Part shown: positions 48,201-60,200 of the stretch, piece by piece | How the letters are laid out: each line of letters begins with the position of its first letter | Numbering within the stretch: the stretch's first letter is position 1 | Assembly: GCF_004027225.2 (NCBI RefSeq) | Contig: NC_046358.1 | Span: 862,911 to 926,910, forward strand | Direction: 5' to 3' | DNA from: Strigops habroptila | Taxonomy: Eukaryota; Chordata; Aves; Psittaciformes; Psittacidae | Length of the DNA: 64,000 nt | Notes under the pieces: generated by a model | Told to the model about the DNA's origin: nothing | Databases searched by the model: none | What the model saw: the letters and a program-made list of their open reading frames with translations, nothing else | Program-made: the position numbers and the translations under genes

Positions 48201-51200
48201 AATTTTCCAAAGGCAGGTTGAGCACAAGCAGAGGAGGAGCTGCTGGTTTACACCTTGTGTTGCTTCACTGTGGGATGCACAAGTCCCAGAAACATGTGAG
48301 TTTAAAAAGTCAGGACAAGAAGGAAATGCCCTTTGAGGGTGGTTAAAGGCAAGATAATGCCTCTGGTTTAGGAAACTGCTGAATCCTAAACTGCTGGAAG
48401 CTGCAGAAATGTGCCAGGGAAGTATCACTGTTTGCCCTGTCGTACTTTTCCCCAGGCATCTGGCTAGGTCCATGGTCTGACCTGGGGTGGTAGTTGTGTT
48501 CTACCCATTGCAATAGCCCAGAGACAGTGTCTTACAGTCCTGGGAATTTGCTACAGCTCATTTTGTACAAACAGAGAGACAAAGGTCAAGCACCAAGTGA
48601 TTTATTAAGCATTCTCCACAGGGAGAAGTGATGCTCTTGGTGACAGCCTCTGCTGTGAAAATCCCAAGTGCTTTTTGGATTCTGCATTTCACAGAGACCC
48701 ATTTAAAATAAGGTTTATTTGCCTTTTTATTTCAGGCAGTTTTCTGGCATTTCTATGACAACATGTACTAAAATGCACTGGGCTGGCTCCTTACCCACCC
48801 TTCTCTGCATGCTGAAGAGGGACTCTTCATCAGAGACTGTAGTGACAGGACAAGGGGTGATGGGTTCAAACTGAAACAGGGGAAGTTCAGGTTAGATCTA
48901 AGGCAGAAGCTCTTCCCTGTGAGGGTGCTGAGGCGCTGGCACAGGGTGCCCAGAGAAGCTGTGGCTGCCCCATCCCTGGCAGTGTTCAAGGCCAGGTTGG
49001 ACACAGGGGCTTGGAGCAACCTGCTCTAGTGGAAGGTGTCCCTGCCCGGGGCAGGGGGTTGGAACTGGAGGAGCTTTAAGGTCCTTTCCAACACAAACCA
49101 TTCTATGATTCCCTTCTGGAATGATGGGAGGTCTTGTGTGGGCACCAAAATAGCCACTGAACCAAAATGGTGGGAGAGATGTGCTGTGCAGTCCTGGGAA
49201 TGTCTTATTTACACGTGGCTGAGCTATCCATGATGCTCCTGCCTTCAGCTGCCCATCCAGCTGGTGTTCCTGGCAACAGAGATTGCTCAAAGGAATGCAG
49301 AAAGCAGTGGAAAGTTCTTCCCATGAATCACCACATCTCCACACAGGGCAGCTGTGTCCGGTGTGCCATTACAAAGGCTATAAATATGAAAAACTGGTGT
49401 GATGAAGCAAACATGGATCTGTTACAGGTGAGGGGGGAAGAATGAAAAGGATGATGTCTCTCATTAGAAAAGAGTGGCTTGGGATGGTTGTGGGATATAA
49501 TTGCTGAGATGAACACAAACTGTTACTTGTTCCGTTGGCCAGAAGTGGAGGAGAAGGAGCTAGTGGGTGGTATTTAAGACAATAACAAGATCACAGCTGT
49601 TGGAAGAGCTTTGGGCAGCACCAACAGCAAATTGTGCATCCTTTTCCCCTTCTCCACATCCTTCTCCCCCCCTCCCCCCCGCTTCCTTGCAAGTGACACC
49701 ATAGTAAATCCACCACCTCTGTGAGGCAAAGCTTGATCTGCTTTTCCCACTGAATTGTGGCTGAAGGAATTAACATGGAAGTGCTTTATTGAGAGTATCT
49801 GCCCTGCTGCTCTCCCCTGCAAGGTCCTGTGCGCTTCCTGGCTGCATGAGGGTGGAACATGCCGTGAGCTTTTCAGACCAATGTAGGTGAAATGAGTCTC
49901 CCTGTTACTGGGTGTTTGTACTGTGGATGCTGGGAGTTCCCTGCTCCCAGTAGCACCTTCCCGTTGCTGCTAAGCAAGAGGTCTGGGGTTTGTCTTTGTA
50001 GCCTCTCTATACACAGCAAGAAGAACACCAAAGCGCCCATGCAGAAAACCTCTTCTGGGAAGACCTGCTGTCACATGCACTCCTTGTCATCTCAGCATAG
50101 TCCCTGGGAACCAGGAGGCAGGGATTGGTGGGACACCTTTCTTGAACAGCAAGTGCTTAGGGGAATAATAGCCAGTCTGTAATGCCCAGCACAGTAAACT
50201 GTGTCACTGAAAAATGGACAAGTCACTAAGGGCTGGCAGCAACAGGAGCCACCTCCGAATCATAGAATAAACCAGGTTGGAAAAGGCCTTTAAGCTCATC
50301 AAGTCCAACCATCCCCCAGCACTGCCAAGGCCACCACTAACCCATGGCACTGAGGCCTCGGCTACACGGGGTGTGAACACTTGCAGGGATGGTGACTCCA
50401 GCCCTGCCCTGGGCAGCCTGTTCCAATGCCTGAGCACCCTCTGGGGAAGGAATTGTTCCTCAGCTCCATCTAACCCTGCCCTGGTGCAGCTTGAGGCTGT
50501 TTCCTCTTGTCCCATCCCTTGTTCCTTGGGAGCAGAGACCAGCCCCCTCCTGGCTCCATCCTCCTGTCAGGCAGTTGCAGAGAGCGAGAAGGTCCCCCCT
50601 GAGCCTTCTCTTCTCCAGACTAAACCCCCCCCAGGTCCCTCAGCCGTTCCTCATCACACTTGTGCTCCAGGCCCTGCACCAGCTCCGGGGCCCTTCTCTG
50701 GACCCGCTCCAGCCCCTCAATGTCTCTCTTGTAGTGGAGGGCCCAGAACTGACCCAGGATTTGAGGTGCCCAGTACAGGGTGGGGAAGGCCATTGCTGTT
50801 TGCCCAGGAAGAAATGATTCCTGGAACTGACCCTGCCTGGAGTCAGGCACAGCTCTGCTCTCCCTGTGAGGACTTGCCTCTCTCTTCCTGCCCACCTCCA
50901 AAGCCCTTGCTGCCTGCCATATGAGCACTTAGCATGCACACAACCCTCAATTCCTCCTGTGACCTCCTCTGTGCCTGTCTGGGTTTCCCCTTCTCACCCC
51001 CTTTGCTTTATTTTCTCTGAGAGCTGCTTGGTGCTCAGCAGTGTTTCTTCTCCATGGAAATGTTTTTGAGAGACAGGGCAGAATGAACTTGGGCACGTGT
51101 TCAAGAGTAATAAAGATAAGAGTTAGCAGAGACTTTGAACATAAATGAGACAAGATAAAGAGCTGTTGAATGTAGCTCAGCAGCCTGCCTAAGCACATCA

Positions 51201-54200
51201 AGATGTTATTTACAACACAATCCTGTGTTTTCCTTTCAGTAACTATGAACAATAATGGCTGTTCCACTGTTGTTTTTCTGATGTACCAAGACCCAAGAAC
51301 GCTGACACAGAATGTAATAACTGAGCCCAAAACACATGATGGTTTAGGCCAGGCTGAGCTGTTGGCTTCATCTTGGGGTATGTTTAGACATCGCAGCAGG
51401 CGTTGGCTTTGACACAAGCATAATTTTTCATAAACCCAGAAGCTGTATTTTCTGACTGTCAGAATCATAAACCAGCTTCATCCTTCACATGCGGTTTGTT
51501 GTTATTGAAGCCACAGATGCAGACTCTGGACATGTACAAGGGAGGAATTAACACCAGAGTATTCCACATGTCATGATAACAACGAGATGATTAAGCAGGA
51601 GCACGTGATGTTTAGAACGGTGCAGGGAGCACTCGGAGCCCAGGGCTGAGCCATGGACTCCAAACACAGTGTGGGTGGTCAGTGGTTCTGCTGTATCACA
51701 GGGGGAAGGCAGCAGCTCTGGGGCTGGAGCATCATGTCAGTGCTTTGCCATGGACTCAGCAATGTGCCTGAGCACAGGATGGAGCTAAACAAAGTGTGAT
51801 GTTCAGGCCTCCAAATAAAAGAGTGACCACAAGAAGCCATATGGAGACAAACCGATATGTGTGCATGCAACAGAAAAGCAGGTAGAAGCCTGAAGCTTGC
51901 AAAAGGTCTATAAACAGTGGAGCAGGGGCTGAGCAGGGGAACAGTCACATCCGAATAATGGCCTTTTGCCATGCTGGGCCCTCTTTTTGCCTCTTCCATC
52001 TTTCCGCAGCAGTGTGAGCTCTCAGGCCAGAGGGACAGAAGGAACTGTGGATGCAGAGCCCGGGTCTCTCCCTCAGTCAGTTCCTGCTCGATTCCAGAGC
52101 CCGCGGATTGTTCTGTGCCTGTGAAGCTGTGTGCTGCTGCGTTTTCCAGTTCCTTTAGATGAGGCAGCAGTGAGAGCTGAGAGTGCTTCAGCTGCCTGGG
52201 GTTTTCCTGCCTCTCCTTGCTGAATCCCACCATGGAGCAGTGCTGCTAATGAGGACACAAGCATTACCTGCAGAGCCAAAGGCATTGGAATAATCTTAGT
52301 GCACCCTTTCCCTTCAGGCAACCAAACAAGCCTTTTCTTCTCCAAAAGAGAAGATTTGTGGTCACATCCTGTCTTCTGATACCACAAGCAGCACACCATG
52401 TACTGTGTTTCATGAAGATACAAAGCTGTCAGGGTGCAGTGAGCACATGCAGCTTGGCAAATCCAAGCTCTAGTTTGGCTGTATCTCATTCCAAGCAGAG
52501 AAAGGACTGTCTGTCTCTTTAGGCATTAGGCCTGGCTCTTTGTTTATATTTGCATGAGAATTTGCTTCTCTCTGAACTGTGAATCTGCTTTGGACAGATG
52601 AGGATTTTAGGGAAATGAGGAAGGTGGGAAGTGAAATGCAAGCTGAAGCTGCATGTCAGCCGCTCTGCCGGTGGGTTGTTGTGTGTTTGGGGGTTTTAAG
52701 TGAATTTGCTAAGGATGTTTTCCCTGTGGATTTGCATGGCTAATGTGGTTGTCCTGCTTTTCACATAGCAACTCCTGTTTTCCTTTATGGCCATCTGCAG
52801 CATGACAGTAATTACATAGTGAAGCTGCAGTACAAGGTGCTAAAGGAGTGCAGGTTATGGAAGAGCCAAGATGTGGCAGCAGGTTCCATTCTCTTGGACG
52901 CAGTCCCTGGTCACCTCTCAGCATCTTCACTCAGTGTTATGCCATCAGCGCTGTGTTTATCCCACCAGGGAGATGATCCCCATGTGGAGTAGGCAGCATG
53001 GAGGAGGCGAGTGACTCACTTAATGCCAGGCAGGAAATCAGTCACTGGGAAAATATGACCCAGTTTAGATCCCTGACAAGATCATAGAGTCATTTAGGTT
53101 GGAAAAGACCTTTAAGCTCATCAAGTCCAACAATTCCCCCAGCACTGCCAAGGCCACCACTACCCCATGGCACTGAGGCCTCGGCTACACGGAGTGTGAG
53201 CACTTGCAGGGCCGGTGACTCCAGCCCTGCCCTGGGCAGCCTGTTCCAATGCCTGAGCACCCTGTGGGGAAGGAATTGTTCCTCAGCTCCATCTAAACCT
53301 GCCCTGGTGCAGCTTGAGGCCGTTTCCTCTTGTCCCATCCCTTGTTCCTTGGGAGCAGAGCCCAGCCCCCTCCTGGCTCCATCCTCCTGTCAGGCAGTTG
53401 CAGAGAGCGAGAAGGTCCCCCCTGAGCCTTCTCTTCTCCAGACTAAACCCCCCCAGGTCCCTCAGCCGTTCCTCATCACACTTGTGCTCTAAAAGAGCAT
53501 CCTTCCTCTGCTGCAGTTTTCTTCTCCTGACATGGAGCTAACAGCTTCACTGTAGTGTCGGGAGGCATCATAAGTTAATGCTGGTAAAGGGCATGGTATG
53601 TAAAAAGCAGTCCAGGCCAAGGCTGATGAACAACAGCTTCTGAGGTGGTGATGAGCTGTCAGGCCGTAACCAACAGGTCATGGGTGTCAGGTTTGGCTGG
53701 TGGAGCACAGCTAGAGAAAGTCAAAGGCTCTGATCTCCATCTCACTGGGACATGGTGAGCCAAGAGACACCAGCATGCAGAGAAGGAAGGGCTGGGAGGA
53801 GCCTTCTGTAACAAATACAGGAAATGAGTTCAGCATAAACCACAAGTTCTCTATTGTCTCAGCCTGGTCTGATTTACAACACTAGAGGTAAGGAAGCTGA
53901 ACAAACTTTGCTTTGCAAGATGAAGTTAAGTTTGAAGCTGATATCCAAACACTTTGCCACTTGTAGTGAAAATTAAGCTCTGTCAAGAAGTTGCTGTGAG
54001 TGTGGAAAGGAGGTGGAGGTATGTGGTGCTGCTCTCTTTTGCAAAGGAAAGTTACTCACAAAGCAAGAATGAACCATCTTAGAAATTCCCTATTAGAAAA
54101 CAGGCAAATCCTTTGGGCAGGTGACTGTTCCCCTTCTCTCCATCCACATGCTCTGGGATTAGCCAGGTTTCAGTTACCCCTCGGGAGAGTCTCTTCCATG

Positions 54201-57200
54201 AAGTGAGCGGCAGCAATCAGATGATCTAGAGTGAGAATCCAGCTCATCCTGTTCTTCCTAAGATTGCAAATGCTCCATTGGAAAAATGCAGTGGGAAAAA
54301 TCTGTGGAACTCCTTATAAAATGTACCTGCAGCTCTGTGTGTAACATGGGGGTGATGTAAGAACCCCTGAAGCTGCTGGTTTGGAGTTTCTGCTGTTACA
54401 GTTCAAGGGTAGAGAAAATTCTGTCTATAGCAGACACAAAGATAAAGTCATTTGGCTAAAACCTCTTTTGCTGAAGTCAGTGTGTGATGTGCTCAGGTGT
54501 TACTGATGTTTTAAGCTGTTCAAAAGCAGGAACTCAGCCGTGTGTCTAAGTAGGTTTGTGCTTACAGCGAGAGCTCAGCTCCACTTCAGCTTCTGGGCCT
54601 GACCTGCTCTGCCAACAGGCCCACATCCTGAATTTTGCCCTTAGTTTGGGAAGGAGCAGGTGATCTGGCAGCCTCCCTCTTTGCTTTGATGTGGATTTAG
54701 CCTGTGCTTTAGATAACGAATTGCTGTGCCTCATTCCAGGTTGTGGGAATTTTATCTTTTCATGCTAAATAGCGACCATCAGGGCAGCTGCAGGACAACG
54801 CAGCTTAGTGATGCCTTATGGAGGAACACACAAAATGCTAAATCATTTAAAGGGATTCTAGAAATACTTTTGTGGTGATGAAATCCAAGTACCACTAATC
54901 GGATGAGCCTTAGACTTAAATCTCTGGTGAGCCATTGCTGGAGGCTGCTGCAGTTGCTATGGAAAAACCCACTTCTAGTAACTGACAACTAGCAGAAATG
55001 TGGCTTGGAGGGAAATGTGGCTTTGCCCATCTCTGCAGTGACCAGCTCAGACCTTCCAGGCCCCAAATAACAGCTTCCTTGTGGTGGAGAGAGTTACAGC
55101 AAAAGGTGTCACACTGATCTAAAAGACTTTCTGTATTCTGACAAATGGCTCTTGCAGTAACCTGGTTGTGCACCTCTGCTGTGAGCAAACCAAATACTCC
55201 TCTTGGCTTGACTGTAAGTTCAGGCTGAGGTTCCAGAAGGAATTTCTTTAAGAGGAGTATCCAACCTGTACATTTCAGACCCAAACAGCACGTTTGTGCA
55301 GTGATGTTAGCGACAACATCTTGTTCCCTGGAGGATCCAGGTGATGCAGGCTCCAGAATAAAGATGGAAAGTGAGGAAAGCCAAGCCAAGAAAGATTACA
55401 TTAAACAACTTTGTAGCCCTTCAGAAGTTTGCTGGGAGTTTGGGTCAGTGTTTGGACTGGGTTCTGTTTTATTCAGGTACATTTTGCCTCATTCTCCCTT
55501 CATCCCCATCTGTTTCATTTCTTTTGCAGTGCCAGAAGCTCCGGGAGGTGTTTAACCTGGATTACCCTCACAGCACCTTCCTGCTTAAGACCCTGACTAT
55601 TGTATCTGGCCCTGACATGGTTGACCTCACGTTCCATAACTTTGTGTCCTACAAGGAGAATGTTGGAAAGGTAACGGGTCCTGGGAGCAAGGAAGCACTG
55701 GGAAACGCTAAGGATTGGGGCATTAAGTGGGGAGCAAGAAAGGAGAGGGGAAAACAGGGAACCTGAACCCTGTCAGTGTAACTGGCAGGGTATTAAACAA
55801 GCAGGCTTATGTTCCAGTAAGATGTGGTACCTCCACAGTCCTGGAAACTTCTGTTCTGCATGGAGAAGGACCAGGAGAAGACATTTGTTACATCATTTTT
55901 GCCCTTCATGTGCTTTGTATGGATAAATAGAGCGGAGAAGATTCAGTGGATAAGTTTTAGCTGCTAGTATGTATAGGCAGTAGGAAGGTGATAGAGCCAA
56001 GCCCAGGGCATGGTTTTTGGGATCTGGAGCCCAGCAGTGTCAGGACAGGCTTTTTACTAAGATCCATAGTGACAGGACAAGGGGAAATGGCTTTAAACTG
56101 AAAAAGGGTAGATTTAGTGGGGAAATAAAGAAGTTTTTTTACTATGGGGTGCTGAGGCGCTGGCACAGGGTGCCCAGAGAAGCTGGGGCTGCCCCATCCC
56201 TGGCAGTGTTCAAGGCCAGGTTGGACACAGGGGCTTGGAGCAACCTGGTCTAGTGGAAGGTGTCCCTGCCCGTGGCAGGGGTTGGAGCTGGAGGAGCTTT
56301 AAGGTCTCTTCCAACACAAACCAGTGTGGTTCTATGCCCTTTCCATGTTTGTTGTTGTGTACTTCTTGGTGCAGTTCCATAGTGCCCAACTGCCTGTGCC
56401 CTCTGTGTGTGTTTGTTCCAGAGCTGGGCTGAGGATATTATGGCCATTGTTCGGAACCCTCTCACGTACAATGCCTCTCGGTACACCTTCCTAGAGAAAA
56501 TGTAAGTGATTTCTGACACACACTGTTCTCTGACACATTCATGTACTGCCCTTCCTGTCTGTACTAGAAAGAAAAGGTGCTTTTAGCACCCAGGTCCTTT
56601 GGCAGCCTCCAAAACAAGTTCTGTGTCAGCTCAGGAGCCCCAAGGCACAGGCAGGGGCTCGGTAGTTGGGCCATGTGCTGCAGGACATGCGGCTGGCACA
56701 GGACTGCTCGAGCCAAACACATGTGGGGTGGGACAAACTGAACTTCTGTGCCTCAGACATGTCCCTCCACAGTCACAGCACTCACCCCAACAGAGTGCTG
56801 CCTCTCTTTGCTCTCTAATACTGTTTGGTTGGCAGCCTGGGACCACTGAGGAATGCTAAATAATAGGAGATACTGTTATCTCATGTCTATATCTTATGTT
56901 TCAGAGGAATCTTTTGATATCTAAGCTCTTATAATTTGCCTGTTTCTCCTTTCCAAGAAACGGGAACAGGTTCTCTCCGAGGTTGAGCTGATAGGACCCT
57001 GATTCTGTTAACTGTTAAGCTTGTTTTCCCAACTGCATGTTTTTTCTTTCTCCTTGCTTAATATTGTGTGTAATCTCACTTCTGTGAGATTACAGAAGTG
57101 CATTTTCATATTCTCTTTCTTTTTTCACAGCCTGGTGAAGCTGAAGATGCAGCTTAATGCAGAGGGGAAGATTCCTGTCAGGAAGTGAGTACATATAATT

Positions 57201-60200
57201 GTTTCATTGTGTGTCCAGTCAGACTAAAGGCAAAGCAGCTGCTAAGAGGATGGTTGCCCAGTGGCTTCAGCTGCCTGCTCTTTCTGCACCTAAGAGGTAG
57301 CGATCATTCCCTCTGAATTCAGGCCATGAAAGGACTCTGCTGCACCAAGGTTCCTCCCAGGGAAGGGCCTGGGACATAATTTGGGTCTGGAAAGGAGATG
57401 TTTTGTGGCCTTAACCAGCCATGAGTTTCGCTTCCTGGCTGTTGCCAAGAGGTAATCAACAAACCCAAGCAACTTCAGTGAATTTCTGATCACAGTTTGA
57501 TTTGCAAACGTGAGCCGGAAGGTGCATGAGGTGTAGGACTCGTTTTACCTTTCACGTAAGGAAAATTTGGAGAACTTTTTGCTCGACCCCCCCCAGCTAA
57601 CCTGACATAAGGGTCCCTTGCTTTCACTTGGCTCCTTTCTCCATGTATGACCACTACAGCCATTCTCCACTGGTGCAATTCCTCAGTCTTTACTCTGGAT
57701 GTGTGCGAGAAGGAAGCAGCCTTTGGGAGCAGAGCTCTGGGCCACTGTTAGTGCTGGTTCACCTGCAGAGCAGTGGGGATTTGCCCTTTCCTGTCCCCAG
57801 GGTTAGCCTTGTGCATCAGGGTAGGGCTGCCATTCCAGTAAGCCAAAGCTGCTTTGCTGCAGCAGACACCAGCCTGTTATTTCCCCCCAGCACTGCATGG
57901 CATGAAACTAGAACTGGTTTTGTGCCACTCAGTGTCTTCCCCAGTAAAATCATCCATGGCTGGTGCTGTGGCTTCTCCACATTGGTTCAACTCAGAGTGT
58001 GACCCAAGGCTACAGTGCAACGTTGAATTCCCTTTGGGCACATACATTATCTCTTGTTGTAAGAAGAAGGACCTGCAGATAGTGGGTATTCACTGGGAAG
58101 CTTTGAACCGCTCTGCTTCTAGTTTCTGCTATATTACAGCATCACAAGAGGCAAGCACTAATCACCTGTAATAAATACACTCCCTACTGTGTGTTATACT
58201 GCATAATGGTTCTAGATGAAGCCTGTGCTGGCTCAATGGGCTCCTGGCTCGTTGAGCCTTACTCAACAACACACGTTTTTTGTTGTTTGCTTTGGAAAGC
58301 ACCAACCAGCAGAAACCAGAGTATTCATCAAAGGGCTTTTAAAAATGGATGGGGCTTTAATAACTCACACTAGGGAAGAGTGCTTTGAATTGCTCTTTAA
58401 ATGCAAGCAAGGTGGCATTACTGCAGAGACAAAACAGCTTATTCTTCTGAAGTAGGCTAGGAAAAAATATCTGGAACAGGCTGTACCTCTCTGCAATGCC
58501 CTGCTCTGTCTGTCCTGCAGAGTGGTAAAATGCTCCACTGTGTAAAGCATTAGACCATTAAATAGTGCACGTTAAGAGCCAGATGTATAAACCCATTCCC
58601 TTTCTCCAGGTGCAGGTGTATGTAAGGCTTTCAAAGCTCCATGTCTGAATCCCTCTGAAAATTCCACTGAGCATCTGCCTTTAGACATTTAAATCCCTTT
58701 TGAATCATAAGAAGGGTGCTGCAGTTTTGCCTTGCAAAGGGAGCCCATGTGCCCTGAGTTTGCATAAGCCTGCTGCAGCAGAACACTTCCCACCTGGCAC
58801 GTTGGGCACTTCTTGTTCCCCTTCCTGGCTGCGAGCACCTGTGATGCCAGGAGCTGATAGAGCTGCCATCCACATCTATCCATGAGGAGACTCAGAGCTG
58901 CTGGCTGGGGTATTCTGAAGGCAGGGCGAGTGCAGTTGTTCTGTTCCACAGTGCAGCATAGTGCTTTAAGCTGAAGCCTTGACCAAGTGCTTTCTACCCT
59001 GTGGTACCCAGCTTCCTACCTTGGAGGGGAGCTTTGGTTTCTGCACAGCAGAGTTCAGTGCTTCCATCCTGCAGCACACCAGCTGCTTTGCCTGTGTAAT
59101 GACTTTGTTCCTTGAATTCATGGAAATCCTTTGGTTCCAGAAAATGTTGCCGCCTTTCAAAGCAGCAAATATGCACCATATTTGCTTGTTTTGAATGTTG
59201 TCTTGACTACAGAGTTATTCCCTGCTAACGCCAGCTGCCACATGGGATAGTATGTTGTGGGGGGAAGTGTCCTATGGAATTTGTGGCACGAGGCTTTGCT
59301 GCCACAGGGACACCTCCAAGAGGGGCAGGGGAAGGACAATGACAGGAGTAAGCTGATGCAGGTTATTGACAGGGCTCTGACAGAGTCCATAGCAGAAATG
59401 TGAGACTTCTGTGTTAAGGCAGCAGTCAGAAAATCCTCTGTAGGTTTCTAAGTCTTGGTGTCTCAGTTACCCCTTGGAGAAACACTGTCTGTCTTCTCTG
59501 GTTCATGGTTACAGCCTTCTGTCAGCCTCCTTCACTGTGCATGTCGAGGGTCTTGCGCTCTGGCTGCAGCCCCCAGCACCCAAACCCAGACTTTTCTGAC
59601 TCCTGCTACACTCTGGTGATTTCTTTTCCCCTGTGTGCTCAGTATTTTTCAGATGTTTCCTGCAGACAGGAAGAGGGTGGAAGCAGCATTAAGTGCCTGT
59701 CACCTTCCAAAGGGCAAGGTAAGGGTTTCGCTCGGTAGCCACAGGCCTCACTAGTTTGACAGTAATCCTTTTGCCTGCCCTGACTGTGGTGCTCTTGCTC
59801 ATTTAACAGCCCAGATGCTCTTAGCTGCTGTGAAACCTTTTCCTTACCACTAGCTGCCATGCCTTAGCTGCAGGCCTGCTAGAATCAATTCTTGCTGCTT
59901 GTGCTGCAGTAACAGTTGGGACTCCATCCCTTGCCCTGTGGGGCACAAGCAGCAGCACATTCCCTTCAGCCTGTTGCACTGTCTGCTCTTCGAAGCAACA
60001 AATCTGGTGGTTAATCTTGGCACTTCTACCAACCACAGAGAACAGTCCACAGGCCTCTGACAGCTCCTACCACTGCATCAAGCTTTAGCTTTATACCACC
60101 ACACAAGAGGCACCGAGGGACAGTTTTAATGGTTGGACTTGATGATCTTAAAGGTCTTTTCCAACCTAGTTAATTCTATGATTCTAAATAACTGTTTGGA

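Larger units (their letters stand above)
45510..55529 (+). other. PLCB2: PLCB2 intron 3, 10.0 kb, CR1-rich
   Basis: The largest intron in the window. It holds CR1 pieces at 46892-47008, 47457-48360, 48810-49112, 50257-50790 and 53081-53492. I see no exon or other gene in the remaining sequence. Acceptor TTTCTTTTGCAG. Confidence 0.92.

Noticed and set aside
50277-50924. 215-codon + strand frame
   Set aside because: Most of it is antisense CR1 sequence (50257-50790).
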